This document shows, piece after piece, positions 54,255 through 63,856 of a DNA stretch of 64,000 nucleotides (positions within the stretch are counted from its first letter, which is position 1; the number at the start of each line of letters is the position of its first letter). The notes beneath the pieces are model-generated. The model did no database searches. It was not told the origin of the DNA and worked only from the letters and a program-made list of their open reading frames with translations. This stretch comes from Candidatus Rhodoferax randersensis. GTDB lineage: Bacteria > Pseudomonadota > Gammaproteobacteria > Burkholderiales > Burkholderiaceae_C. The translations under genes and the position numbers were made by a program. Location of the stretch: positions 54,671 through 118,670 of the forward strand of contig JADKEH010000041.1 in the NCBI GenBank assembly GCA_016718155.1. Direction: 5' to 3'.

Positions 54255-54875
54255 ATGAAATTCTCCCGTTCACTGTCGGCCCTTGCCCTGTCGCTGACAA
54301 CTCTTGGCGCGCAGGCGACCGAGCTCGTTGTTAACGGCAGTTTTGAGGCCAATGCGCAGGCTGCCGGCACCTGGCAAATCTACAACGCCCTGACCGGCTG
54401 GACCAGTGGTTTGAATGGCATTGAGTTGCGCAACAACGTGGCAGGCACCGCCCAGGATGGGGTGAACTTCGTAGAGCTGGACACTACCAAAAACAGCGCC
54501 ATGTACCAAACCATCACCGGCACCGGGCTGGTCACGCTGAGTTTTTGGTACTCCGCCCGCCCAAACACTGGCTTAACGAATGGGCTGGGCTATTCACTCG
54601 GCACTTTCAGCGGCTCGGTGCTTAACTGGGCCATCAATCCGTCTAGCGCCAACCATTGGCACCACTATTCTTCGGTGGTTGACCTGGGGACTTCCGGTAG
54701 CTCAGTGTTGAGCTTCTATGCACGTGGCCCGTCCGATTCCTACGGCGGCTCCATCGACAACATTTCGGTCACTTCTGCCGTGCCGGAACCCGAGAGCTAT
54801 GGCATGCTGCTGGCCGGCATGGGCCTGATAGGTGCTGTTGCACGCCGCCGCCAGGGCAAGGCCAGCGCCGCCTGA
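54255..54875 (+). CDS. PEP-CTERM sorting domain-containing protein
   Basis: The 206 residues begin with a signal peptide (MKFSRSLSALALSLTTLGAQA). A carbohydrate-binding-like beta domain follows (ELVVNGSFEANAQAAGTWQI, DGVNFVELDT, SIDNISVTS). The C-terminal PEP-CTERM tag is VPEPESYGMLLAGMGLIGAV with the basic end ARRRQ. The NGSFE start and the D-x-I end are typical of extracellular secreted domains of this class. The tag is recognised by an exosortase; xrtB is encoded at 63.85 kb. The start at 54255 is chosen because it opens the signal peptide. Confidence 0.88.
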   Translation: MKFSRSLSALALSLTTLGAQATELVVNGSFEANAQAAGTWQIYNALTGWTSGLNGIELRNNVAGTAQDGVNFVELDTTKNSAMYQTITGTGLVTLSFWYSARPNTGLTNGLGYSLGTFSGSVLNWAINPSSANHWHHYSSVVDLGTSGSSVLSFYARGPSDSYGGSIDNISVTSAVPEPESYGMLLAGMGLIGAVARRRQGKASAA

Positions 54876-54919
54876 TCCCTGATCCGCAGCGCACCTCAAC
54901 CTCAGGTACCCAAACAAAA

Positions 54920-54945
54920 AGGCTTGCCGATCGGCAAGCCTCTTT
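54920..54945. terminator. Bidirectional terminator between two convergent PEP-CTERM genes
   Basis: AGGCTTGCC and GGCAAGCCT form a perfect 9-bp stem around GATC, with A-run before and TCTTTG after. Serves both convergent transcripts. Confidence 0.8.
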
Positions 54946-54992
54946 GATTGAGGCGCGGCGCTTAAGGGAGGCAGCGCCGCCAGGGGCGTTCT

Positions 54993-55481
54993 TCAGGTCG
55001 ATTGCGACGCCTTGCTGCGACGAAGCGCAATGGTACCAATCAGGCCCAGGCCCGCCAGCATCAAGGCGTAAGACTCGGGCTCGGGCACCGCGGTCACAGG
55101 GGTCCAGTGACCGGGCGGTAGGAGCTTCGCCAGGCGCCCCGGGACCCTTAGAGTCATTGTTGGCGGTGACGGGACAATACACTGGTTACTTGAATCGAAC
55201 CAAACGAAAAACTTGCCTGATGAACCAATCGTCCAGAGTTGCCATTGGAGCGTCACTGAACTCCACTCAGTTGAGCGCGCGCCGACATCACGCCGTCAAC
55301 GTTACACAGCCCGCCCACCAAACCATCAAAGTGGTATAACCTGCGTGACAAGTGAAGGCCCAAACAATCGTTGGGTCGAAGTCAGCTCCCCACCTGCAGC
55401 AAACGTAATGGTTTGGTCCGCCGCCGCCCCAAGACTTGCGACCGCAAGTACTGCTGCTGCCGCGATTGATTTCAATTTCAT
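54993..55481 (-). pseudogene. Second PEP-CTERM protein, frameshifted
   Basis: From an ATG at 55481, with AAGGAG just upstream, comes a signal peptide (MKLKSIAAAAVLAVASLGAA) and a short mature start (DQTITFAAGGELTSTQ). The frame stops near 55340. A different frame ends with TAVPEPESYALMLAGLGLIG and RRSKAS, an intact PEP-CTERM tag. The middle has at least two shifts. It converges on the terminator it shares with PEP-CTERM gene 1. Confidence 0.7.
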
Positions 55482-55552
55482 GGGTTCTCCTTGAGGGTTG
55501 TGGGGTTCTTAATGAGTCGACGAATCGTAGGTGCAGAGCCCCTTGTCATCAA

Positions 55553-55568
55553 TAGGCCATTCGGACTA
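55553..55568 (+). promoter_or_regulatory. 16-bp near-palindromic box between PEP-CTERM gene 2 and epsA
   Basis: TAGGCCATTCGGACTA, identical to 54162-54177. Located 72 bases upstream of the PEP-CTERM gene 2 ATG and 275 bases upstream of epsA. The surrounding non-coding gap (55482-55842) shows nothing else recognised. Confidence 0.5.
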
Positions 55569-55842
55569 ACGCCCGTTTTACTGCCGGTTTTCTTTACACC
55601 TGCGAAAGGCGGCTGCCAGCTCCGATTTGTAAGTCCTTGACCCGACACAACTTAAAGCCACTTGGGAATTGAGGCACAGAATTTGCTTCATAGCACGAGT
55701 CGTTCAATAAAATGCATCGCAGATGCTTTTTAGGCCCCCAACGTAGGGGCCACTCAGGGGGTTAGTTGCGTCACCATGCCGATCTCGATCGTGGCCATGG
55801 TTTCGCGGTTGACCAGTCGTTTTGTCGGTTCAACGAGCGGTC

Positions 55843-56649
55843 ATGTCATTACCTGCCACTTTGTCACAAGGGGACCTGGATCACTACCACCGTGCAGTCC
55901 TGCACTGGGTAGGCGTGCGCAGCCATTTCGATGTGCTGGTATGGCTGCAGGGCGACATCCAGCGCTACCTGCCGCACGACATCCTGATTGCCGCCTGGGG
56001 CGACTTCGAAGCTGGCTTCATCCAATACGACGTTGTCTCGGCGCTCTCGGGCGTGCGCACCAAGAGTGCGAACCCGGCCACCATCAAGCCGCTGCTGCTG
56101 CGGCTGTTCGCCCACTGGACCCTGCGCGACAGGCAGCCATTTGCGATCCTCGAAGAACATGGCGGCTTCAGTGTGGACAGCCCGCAGGAGCCCTGCGCCC
56201 TGGGCCTTGCCCTGAAGCAAATGCAAAGCGCCTTGGTGCATGGCATCAGTGACGAACGCGGCAGCCACGACTGCCTGTATGTCACCTTCAGCGCCCAAAG
56301 CACGCTTGCCGCGCAAACGCCAACCGCCATGGCCATGATGCTGCCCTACATCGACATGTCGTTGCGCCAGGTGGCGCACCCTCCGCTGCAAACCACCGCC
56401 CTGGCATCCACGCGCCCTGAACCCAGCCTAACGCTGCCCATCGCGCTAAAGGACAAGGATCTGTCCGACCGCGAAGTGGAGGTTCTGCACTGGGTTTCGC
56501 TGGGCAAGACCAACCCCGAGATCGGCAGCATTCTTGCCATCAGCGCCTGCACGGTCAAGAACCACATGCAACGCGTCTTCAAAAAGCTGGACGTCACCAA
56601 CCGCGCCCAGGCCGTTGGCAAACTCAGAACGTCGGCCAGCAATGTCTGA
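55843..56649 (+). CDS. epsA: EpsA, XrtB/PEP-CTERM-associated LuxR-type transcriptional regulator
   Basis: This protein of about 268 residues has an N-terminal regulatory domain of unknown ligand (about 1-190; HYHRAVLHWVGVRSHFDVLV, ILIAAWGDFEAG, HGGFSVDS) and a C-terminal LuxR-type helix-turn-helix (about 205-265; LSDREVEVLHWVSLGKTNPE, ISACTVKNHMQRVFKKL). It is the first gene of the exopolysaccharide operon and overlaps epsB by eight bases. The start at 55843 (MSLPATLSQ) is chosen because it lies just before the conserved region. It likely activates the eps genes and perhaps the PEP-CTERM genes through the 16-bp box. Confidence 0.85.
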   Translation: MSLPATLSQGDLDHYHRAVLHWVGVRSHFDVLVWLQGDIQRYLPHDILIAAWGDFEAGFIQYDVVSALSGVRTKSANPATIKPLLLRLFAHWTLRDRQPFAILEEHGGFSVDSPQEPCALGLALKQMQSALVHGISDERGSHDCLYVTFSAQSTLAAQTPTAMAMMLPYIDMSLRQVAHPPLQTTALASTRPEPSLTLPIALKDKDLSDREVEVLHWVSLGKTNPEIGSILAISACTVKNHMQRVFKKLDVTNRAQAVGKLRTSASNV

Positions 56650-58066
56650 TACCGATACCGCCCTGTTGGCCAGCACCATGCAAAAACGGCCAGAGCGCAG
56701 CTCACTGGGCAAGGACAACCTGCTCAGCGTCTTTGACGCCCTGGTCGGTCCTGCCGCACTCGTGCTCTCGCTGTGGGCGCTGGCCCAGTACTACGAGGGC
56801 GAGATACTTCCGCCCTACTTGATCCTGTCCATCATCGTGTTCGCCCTGTCGTTTCCGGGCCAGGCGCGCTTGCAGTCAACCCCACTGTCGATGGTGTTCG
56901 ACATCACCCTGAACTGGGCCTGGATCGCCGGCCTGCTGCTGGCAACCGGCTTTGCTACCGGCTACATCCGGGAGTTCTCCCGCTCGGCCATCACAGCGTG
57001 GCTATGGATAGCGCCGCTGTCCGAACTGGGCGCATGCTACCTGCTGCGCCGCGCCGCACCGATGCTGCTGGCCCTGCAGGGGCCACCTCAACGCGCCATC
57101 ATCGTGGGCATGAACGAGCAGGGCCTGGCCCTGGCCACCAAGATCAACGGCGCGCGCTACTCCAGAATCGCGCTCACCGGCTTCGTCGACAACCGCAGCG
57201 CCAGCCGCCTGCAAAGTGGCGACGCGAACAAGCTGCTGGGCTCGATAGACCAGTTGACCAGCCTGGTCCAGGCCAAGCACATCCAGATCATTTACCTGTC
57301 GTTGCCGATGGCGTCGCAGCCACGCATTTTGCAGATTCTGGATGAGCTCAAAGACACCACCGCTTCGATCTACTTCGTGCCCGACATGTTCGTCACCGAC
57401 CTGATCCAGGGCCGCCCTGGCTCCATGTGTGGCATGCCCGTCATCTCGGTTTGCGAATCCCCCTTCAAAGGCGCCGACGGTGCCGCCAAGCGCCTGAGCG
57501 ACATCGTGCTGTCGATGCTCATCCTGGTCCTGATCCTGCCCTTGCTGCTGGTCATTGCGGTGGCGGTCAAGCTTGGCTCGCCGGGGCCGATCATCTTCAA
57601 GCAACGCCGCTACGGGCTTGATGGCGAAGAAATCCTGGTCTACAAGTTTCGGTCCATGACCGTCACCGAGGACAGTGCCACCAGCATCCAGCAAGCACAA
57701 AAGAACGACGCCCGCGTTACCCCGCTGGGGGCTTTCCTGCGCCGCACTTCCATGGACGAACTGCCTCAGTTCATCAACGTGTTGCAAGGGCGCATGAGCA
57801 TCGTCGGCCCCCGCCCCCATGCCGTGGCCCACAACGAGCTCTATCGCAAGCTCATCAAGGGCTACATGGTGCGCCACAAAGTCAAGCCCGGCATCACCGG
57901 CTGGGCCCAGGTCAACGGCTACCGGGGCGAGACCGATACCCTGGCCAAGATGCAGGGCCGCATCAACTGCGACCTCAACTACCTGCGCAACTGGTCGCTG
58001 CGGCTCGATCTGCGCATCATCCTCAAAACCATCCGTCTGGTCATCAAAGACCAGCAAGCCTATTGA
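56642..58066 (+). CDS. epsB: Undecaprenyl-phosphate sugar phosphotransferase (EpsB, WcaJ-type)
   Basis: The 474 residues start with about four to five membrane helices (30-165), then a Rossmann-like domain (about 155-290; RAIIVGMNEQGLALATKING) and a C-terminal bacterial sugar-transferase domain (about 300-474). The sugar-transferase domain carries GPIIFKQRRYGLDGEEI, then TSMDELPQFINVLQG, VGPRPHAVAHN and KPGITGWAQVNGYRG. It transfers a hexose-1-phosphate, usually glucose, to undecaprenyl phosphate at the inner membrane and starts repeat-unit synthesis. The start at 56642 overlaps the epsA stop by eight bases. The stop overlaps the TTG start of epsL. Confidence 0.92.
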   Translation: MSDTDTALLASTMQKRPERSSLGKDNLLSVFDALVGPAALVLSLWALAQYYEGEILPPYLILSIIVFALSFPGQARLQSTPLSMVFDITLNWAWIAGLLLATGFATGYIREFSRSAITAWLWIAPLSELGACYLLRRAAPMLLALQGPPQRAIIVGMNEQGLALATKINGARYSRIALTGFVDNRSASRLQSGDANKLLGSIDQLTSLVQAKHIQIIYLSLPMASQPRILQILDELKDTTASIYFVPDMFVTDLIQGRPGSMCGMPVISVCESPFKGADGAAKRLSDIVLSMLILVLILPLLLVIAVAVKLGSPGPIIFKQRRYGLDGEEILVYKFRSMTVTEDSATSIQQAQKNDARVTPLGAFLRRTSMDELPQFINVLQGRMSIVGPRPHAVAHNELYRKLIKGYMVRHKVKPGITGWAQVNGYRGETDTLAKMQGRINCDLNYLRNWSLRLDLRIILKTIRLVIKDQQAY

Positions 58067-59289
58067 GCCCGCCCTTGCAGCGCCTGCACCACCACCTCTC
58101 CCCCTTCCTGCTGCCCGCCCTGGTGCTGGGCAGCATGGTCCCTGCCCAGGCCCAAACGCCCGACACCTTCACGCTCAACGCCGCTTATGCGCTGCAAAGC
58201 GACAGCAACCTGTTTCGCCTGCCCGCCAGCGCCGACCTGGGCGCCCTCGTCGGCAAGTCCAGCGCATCCGAGCGCATTGGCATTGCCTCGGTGGGCCTGC
58301 GCTTCAACAAGGCCTACAGCCTGCAGCGGCTTGAGCTTGACATCAACCTCACCAACTACCAGTACCAGAATTTCGGCTACCTCGGCTTCACCGCCGCCAA
58401 CTACACGGCCGCCTGGCGCTGGAGCCTCACCCCCACCCTGCGCGGCAACCTCAGCACCGAGCGCAAGGAAACCCTCAACAGCTTTGCCGACTACCGCAAC
58501 GTCAGCCTGCGCAACACGCGCACCGACAGCAACACCCGTTTTGACGCCGATTACGACCTTGGCGGCAGTTGGCGTTTGCTGGGCGGCGCGGCGCTGTCCA
58601 AGCGCACCAACCTGCAGCCCCTGGTGGCCGAGGGCGACTATCGCAGCACCGCCGCCGACATTGGTGTGCGCTACGCCCTCTTTGCCGACAGCTCGCTGCG
58701 CTACAGCCTCAAAGATACCCAGGGCAGCTACCTCAACCGCGTCCTGTCTCCGGTCGGTTTTTATGACGACGGCTTTCGCCAACTCGACCACGAGCTGGCG
58801 CTGCACTGGGTCATCACCGGCAACAGCACCGCAGACCTGAGCGCCGTGCACCTCAACCGCACCCACCCGCACTATGCGCAACGCGACTTCAGCGGCGTCA
58901 ACGCCAGCGCCAAGCTGCAGTGGCACCTAAGCGGCAAAACCAGCCTGGTCGCAAGCTGGGTGCGCGAGCTCGCCAGCTACCAAACCAGCAGCTCCAACTA
59001 CAGCCAGACGCAGCGCCTCAGCGTCGGCCCGGTCTGGCAGATCAGCCCCAAGGCGGTGGCACGGCTGCGCTACGAATTCGCCCGCATCAGCTACCTGGGC
59101 TCGCCCACCACCCTGGCGGCCACCCAGCGCCGCGACACCACCCGCGACACCACACTGTCGTTTGACTGGCAGCCCTACGCCGCTCTCACCGTGGGCACCT
59201 CGGTGCAACGCGCCATGCGCTCTTCCAACGTGGCCAACCTTGACTACAAGGCCACGCTGGCCACGGTCTCCCTCCAATTCAGCTATTGA
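58063..59289 (+). CDS. epsL: EpsL, XrtB/PEP-CTERM-associated outer-membrane beta-barrel protein
   Basis: The 408 residues have a signal peptide (PFLLPALVLGSMVPAQAQT) and a long series of alternating amphipathic strands with aromatic ends (for example LELDINLTNYQYQNF, RLSVGPVWQISPK, LATVSLQFSY with a terminal Tyr). This is a beta-barrel outer-membrane protein, specific to XrtB-type exopolysaccharide loci; a role in export is inferred. The start is TTG at 58063, overlapping the epsB TGA; no ATG precedes the signal peptide. The stop overlaps the possible TTG start of epsD. Confidence 0.82.
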   Translation: MSPPLQRLHHHLSPFLLPALVLGSMVPAQAQTPDTFTLNAAYALQSDSNLFRLPASADLGALVGKSSASERIGIASVGLRFNKAYSLQRLELDINLTNYQYQNFGYLGFTAANYTAAWRWSLTPTLRGNLSTERKETLNSFADYRNVSLRNTRTDSNTRFDADYDLGGSWRLLGGAALSKRTNLQPLVAEGDYRSTAADIGVRYALFADSSLRYSLKDTQGSYLNRVLSPVGFYDDGFRQLDHELALHWVITGNSTADLSAVHLNRTHPHYAQRDFSGVNASAKLQWHLSGKTSLVASWVRELASYQTSSSNYSQTQRLSVGPVWQISPKAVARLRYEFARISYLGSPTTLAATQRRDTTRDTTLSFDWQPYAALTVGTSVQRAMRSSNVANLDYKATLATVSLQFSY

Positions 59290-59303
59290 ACACGCCCGAC
59301 ACC

Positions 59304-60263
59304 ATGACCCCCACCCACCGCCGTATTGCCTACTCCTTGCTTGGCACCGCCCTGCTGCTTGGCTTGGCCAGCCTGACCGCCTGCGGCAAGAAAGACGGCA
59401 AGGCCGCCACCCAGGTCGCCGCCAAGGTGGGCTCCGAAGAGATCTCGGTGCACCAGATCAACCAGGTGCTCAGCCGCGCCAACACCGCCGGTGCCACGCC
59501 CGAGGCCGCCCAGGCCATGGGCCGCGAGGTGCTGGAAAAACTCATTGACCAGCAACTCGCCGTCGACCAGGCGATGGAAGCCAAGCTGCACCGCTCCCCC
59601 GATGTGGTGGCCCAACTCGAAGCCGCCCGGCGCGAACTGCTGGCACGCGCCTACCTGCAACACATCGCCGGCGCCCTGCCCAAGCCCACACCGGCCGACG
59701 CCAAAAAGTACTACGCCGAGCACCCGGCGCTGTTCTCCGAGCGGCGCATCTTCACGGTGCAAGAAGTGGTGGCGCCCGCGACCGCTGGCGTTGCCGAGCA
59801 ACTGCGCGCGCTGGCCGCTTCGGCCAAGTCCATCGAAGACGCCTCGGCCTGGCTCAATGGCCAGGGCATCAAGTTTGGCAGCGGTGGCGCCACCCGCGCG
59901 GCCGAGCAAATTCCGCTTGACCTGCTGCCCCAGGTGCACGCCCTCAAAGACGGCCAAAGCGCGGTATTTACCAACCCCAAATCCGTCACCCTGCTGCGCC
60001 TGGCCTCCTCACAGGCCGCGCCAGTCGATGAGGCCAGCGCGCTGCCGCGCATCGAGCAGTTCCTGGCCAACCAGCGCGCTGGCGAAGCGGTGGCCGCCAA
60101 CATCAAGCAACTGCGCGCCAACGCCGCCATCACCTACATGGGTGAGTTCGCCAACGCCGCACCCACCCGCGCCGCACCCACCGCACCCTCCGCAACCGCT
60201 GCCCCTGCCGCCAACGCCACGGCCAAGACCGCCATCGAGAAGGGCGTCGCCGGGCTCAAGTAG
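59304..60263 (+). CDS. epsD: EpsD-family peptidyl-prolyl cis-trans isomerase (lipoprotein)
   Basis: The 319 residues form a lipoprotein signal with lipobox (GLASLTACGKK, Cys near residue 27), a SurA/PrsA-like chaperone region (about 40-150; VGSEEISVHQINQVL, REVLEKLIDQQLAVDQAM) and a parvulin-like domain. An Ala/Pro-rich tail follows. It acts in the periplasm, probably folding export components. The start at 59304 (MTPTHRR) is chosen over a TTG at 59286 because it gives a normal lipoprotein signal length; both are in frame. Confidence 0.82.
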   Translation: MTPTHRRIAYSLLGTALLLGLASLTACGKKDGKAATQVAAKVGSEEISVHQINQVLSRANTAGATPEAAQAMGREVLEKLIDQQLAVDQAMEAKLHRSPDVVAQLEAARRELLARAYLQHIAGALPKPTPADAKKYYAEHPALFSERRIFTVQEVVAPATAGVAEQLRALAASAKSIEDASAWLNGQGIKFGSGGATRAAEQIPLDLLPQVHALKDGQSAVFTNPKSVTLLRLASSQAAPVDEASALPRIEQFLANQRAGEAVAANIKQLRANAAITYMGEFANAAPTRAAPTAPSATAAPAANATAKTAIEKGVAGLK

Positions 60264-60318
60264 CCACGGCCGCTCCGTTACCATGCAAGCCACTTCCAGC
60301 CCATCAACCGCCATCACC

Positions 60319-61138
60319 ATGCGCCTCCTGCGTCTGACCCCTCAAGCTGGCCCACCTGTTGTTGGCAAGCCTGCTGGCACTGTGTGCCCAGCACGCCCAG
60401 GCGCAAGCCCGGCCCGACTACCCGCTGGGCGCAGGTGACACCATTCGCGTGCAGGTGTTCCAAAACCCCGACCTCACGATCGAGACCCGCGTGTCCGAAA
60501 ACGGCACCATCACCTACCCCCTGATCGGCTCGGTCGACCTTGGCGGCTTGTCCGTCGCCGTAGCCGAGAAAAAAATCGCCGATGCGCTGCAAAAAGGCGG
60601 CTTCATTCAAAAGCCACAGGTCAACATCGTGCTCACCCAACTGCGCGGCAACCAGGTCGCCGTGCTGGGGCAGGTCAACCGGCCCGGGCGTTTTCCGCTG
60701 GAAACCGCCAACATCCGCCTGAGCGACATGCTGGCCAACGCCGGTGGCGCCACCGCCAGCGGCGACGACATCGCCATCGTGTCCGGCCTGCGCGGCGGCA
60801 AGCCGTTTCGCAAGCAGGTGGACATCCCCTCCATCTTCCTGGCCGACCGGCTGCAGGACGACGTCGTGCTGCAAGGCGGCGACACCATCTATGTGCACCG
60901 CGCCGCGGTGTTCTACATCTATGGCGAAACGCAGCGCCCAGGCTCGTTTCGCATCGAGCGCGACATGACCGTCATGCAAGCCCTGGCCCAAGGCGGCGGC
61001 CCCACCCTGCGCGGCAGCGAAAAGCGCCTGCGCCTGCACCGCAAGGCGGCCGACGGCAGCATCCAGCAAATCGAGCCCCAGCTCACCGACCCGGTGCTGC
61101 CCAACGACGTGATCTACGTCCGCGAGAGCCTGTTTTGA
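60319..61138 (+). CDS. epsE: EpsE-type polysaccharide export protein (Wza-like), start region frameshifted
   Basis: The mature protein has a Poly_export domain (YPLGAGDTIRVQVFQNPDL, GTITYPLIGSVDLGGLS) and two SLBB-type domains (VAVLGQVNRPGRFPLE, FYIYGETQRPGSFRIE). Wza-type proteins form the outer-membrane channel for the glycan. An ATG at 60319 begins MRLLRL, but the frame shifts within ACCCC near 60339 before LKLAHLLLASLLAL. Removing one C joins both to a normal signal peptide ending AQAQA. In the sequence as given only a TTG at 60359 is available. The shift is probably a homopolymer error or a recent mutation. Confidence 0.82.
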
Positions 61139-61166
61139 ACCCCACCCCGTCCCACCACCCGCTGCC

Positions 61167-62535
61167 ATGACGCTTCAACAGTTCCTGCTCATCCTGCGCG
61201 CCCGCTGGCCGGTGGCACTGCTCACGCTGGTGCTGACGGTGGCCACCACCGTCGGCGTCAGCCTGTACATGCCCAAGCAGTACACCGCCAGCGCCGCCGT
61301 GGTGCTGGACGTCAAATCACCCGACCCGGTCACCGGCATGATGCTGGCCGGCATGATGGCCCCCGGCTACATGGCCACCCAAATCGACATCATCAACAGC
61401 GACCGCATCGCCAAGCAGGTGGTCAAGCTGCTGCGCATGGAAGACAGCGCCGCCATCAAGCAACAGTGGCAAGAGGCGACCCTTGGCAAGGGCCAACTGG
61501 TGGACTGGCTGGCCGACCTGCTGCAAAAAAACCTGGACGTCAAACCCTCGCGCGAGAGCAACGTCATCAACATCCACTACACCGGCACCGACCCCGAATT
61601 TGCCGCCAGCGTGGCCAACGCGTTTGCCCAGGCCTACATCGACGTCAACCTTGACCTGCGCGTGGCCCCGGCCCGCCAGTACGCCACTTTTTTTGAAGAC
61701 CAGACCAAGGCCGCCCGCGAGCGCCTGGAAAAAGCGCAACAGGCGCTGTCGGCCTACCAGCAACAGAACGGCATCACCTCCACCGACGAGCGGCTCGACT
61801 TTGAAACCGCCAAGCTCAACGAGACCAGCAGCCAACTCACCGGCGTGCAAGGCCAAACCACCGACAGCCAAAGCAAGCGCCAAAACGCCAAGTCCGACAC
61901 CGTGGCCGAGGTCATGCAAAACCCGCTGATCAACGGCCTGAAGGCCGACATCGCCCGGCTGGAGGCCAAGCTGACCGAAAGCAACATCAACCTCGGCAAA
62001 AACCACCCCCAAACCCAGCGCACCGAGGCCGAGCTGGCCACGCTCAAGGCCCAACTGGACGCCGAAACCCGCAAGATCACCTCCTCCATCGAGACCACCT
62101 ACCAGGTCAGCAAACAGCGCGAGCAACAACTCCAGGGCGCGCTGGCCAGCCAGAAGGTGCGCGTGCTGGCGCTCAACAAACAGCGCGACGAACTCAACGT
62201 GCTGCGCCGCGACATCGAAACCGCCCAGCGCGCCTTTGAGCTGGTGAGCCAGCGCGCCTCGCAGACCAACATCGAGAGCCAAACCAACCAGACCAACATC
62301 GCCGTGCTCAACCCCGCCACCGCCCCCAGCCTGCCGTCCAAACCCAAAGTGCTGCTCAACATCCTGGTGTCCATCTTCCTTGGCACGCTGCTGGGTGTGG
62401 GCCTGGCGCTGATGCTGGAGCTGGCCAACCGCCGCGTGCGCTCGGCGCAAGACCTGGTGGACGCGCTGGACCTGCCGGTGCTGGGCAGCATCACTCTGCC
62501 GCCGGCATGCTCACACGCCAGGAGCCCGCGCATGA
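61167..62535 (+). CDS. epsF: EpsF, chain-length determinant protein (Wzz/PCP-type)
   Basis: The protein is about 455 residues. A membrane helix (WPVALLTLVLTVATTVGVSL) follows the short N-terminus, then a long periplasmic coiled-coil domain (about 150-390; ARERLEKAQQALSAYQQQNG, LNVLRRDIETAQRAFELVSQ), then a second helix (VLLNILVSIFLGTLLGVGLA). It controls glycan chain length together with the kinase EpsG. The open frame does not stop here but runs on into epsG (to 62687). A TGA in another frame overlaps the epsG ATG (62532-62535), so a one-base shift near 62500 is suspected. Confidence 0.82.
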
Positions 62536-63444
62536 CCGCCCCATCCCCTGCCCCGCTGCACCCACCACACGGCCCAACCCGCAGCCACAAGGCCGGCGCC
62601 GCCACCGGCTCCATTGGCGACATCCTGGTGGCCACCGGGCGCCTGAGCGCCCAGAAGCGGCAGCGCATCCTGGCGCGCCAGCAATAAGACCAACTCGCAC
62701 TTTGGCCAGGCCGGCCTGGCGCTGAAGCTGCTCAACAAGGACGACATCGACTTTGCCCTGAGCCAGCAATTTGCCTACAACTACCTGGCCGAGAACGACA
62801 CCAGCCTTAGCCCCGAGCTGATCGCGGCCTACAAGCCGTTCAGCCGCATTGGCGAAAACCTGCGCGCCGTGCGCAGCCAGCTCATGCTGCGCTGGTTCAA
62901 CACCGCGCCGGGCCACAAGGTGCTGGTGGTGCTCAGCCCCGGCCGGCGCGAAGGCCGCAGCTTCATCGCCGCCAACCTGGCCATCGTGTTTGCGCAACAG
63001 GGCCAGCGCACCCTGCTGATCGACGCCGACCTGCGCAGCCCCACCCTGCGCAGCCAGCAAGCCCTGTTCAAGCTGAGCAACAGCACGGGCCTGTCGGGCC
63101 TGCTGGCCAGCCCCCGGGGGGCGGAGGCCGCCCTGCGCGTGCAGGGCCTGCCCGACCTGGCGGTGCTGCCCGCCGGCACCATACCGCCCAACCCGCAAGA
63201 GCTGCTGGGCCGCCCCGCCTTTGGCGACTTGCTGCACATAGCCAGCCGCCAGTTTGACGTCATCATCATCGACACCCCCAGCGGCGGCGACTACGCCGAC
63301 GCCGAACTCATCGCCGCCCGCGCCGGCGCGGCGCTGATGGTGCTGCGCAAAAACCAAAGCCTGGTCCCCCAGGCCGCCCAAATGGCGCGCCGCCTGCAAG
63401 ACAGCGGCGTGGCGCTGGTGGGCTCGGTGCTGAACGATGCGTAG
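62532..63444 (+). CDS. epsG: EpsG, chain-length determinant tyrosine kinase, frameshifted near codon 50
   Basis: From MTAPSPAPLHP the frame runs through SIGDILVATGRLSAQ to ILARQQ and stops at 62687. The next frame continues without gap (HFGQAGLALKLLNKDDIDFA, LSQQFAYNYL). The kinase domain shows SPGRREGRSFIAANLA (Walker A, with Arg where most P-loops have Lys, as in this family), LLIDADLRSP (Walker A') and VIIIDTP (Walker B). The partner is EpsF. A single-base correction around 62683 restores a 304-residue protein. No tyrosine-rich tail is seen. Confidence 0.8.
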
Positions 63445-63460
63445 GCCTGGCCGCCACCGG

Positions 63461-63856
63461 TCATGGCTGGCGCGGCGCCACCAGGCGGGCCAGCCCCGCA
63501 CCCAGGCCCGCCCCCACCGCATCGGCGGCCAGATCGTCCCAGCCGGCGCTGCGCCCGGGCAGGTGCAATTGGTGCCACTCGTCCACCAGCCCCACTGCCA
63601 GAGCGCCGCCAAAGGCCAGCAGCAGCACGCGCCCACCACGCAAGCCGCTGGCGTAGCCCATGGCAGCGGCCAACACGGCAAACACCAGGGCGTGCAGCAG
63701 CTTGTCCCACGGCGCGGGCACCAGGCCCACCGCCACGGGCTGCGCACCGCCCACAAACAGGCCCAACGGCAAGGCAACGGCCAGCAGCGCCGCTGCCAGC
63801 CTTAGCGGGCGCCGCCACCTGGCCAAAGCCCCACGTAAAGAATTTGTTGTGACCAC
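63461..63856 (-). CDS. VanZ-family membrane protein
   Basis: The protein is about 131 residues with three to four membrane helices (LRLAAALLAVALPLGLFVGG, LHALVFAVLAAAMGYASGL, LLLAFGGALAVGLVD). It carries the VanZ signature DKLLHALVFAVL and DEWHQLHLPGRSAGWDDLAA. A GTG start at 63856 is chosen because GGAGCGAGG lies before it and it overlaps the divergent xrtB start by eight bases. VanZ-like genes are frequent near exopolysaccharide loci; the function is unknown. Confidence 0.75.
   Translation of the reverse strand: MVTTNSLRGALARWRRPLRLAAALLAVALPLGLFVGGAQPVAVGLVPAPWDKLLHALVFAVLAAAMGYASGLRGGRVLLLAFGGALAVGLVDEWHQLHLPGRSAGWDDLAADAVGAGLGAGLARLVAPRQP

Noticed and set aside
61317..62450. 377-codon minus-strand frame opposite epsF
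   Set aside because: Gly/Leu/Val-rich shadow of a coiled-coil gene; no start context and no similarity.
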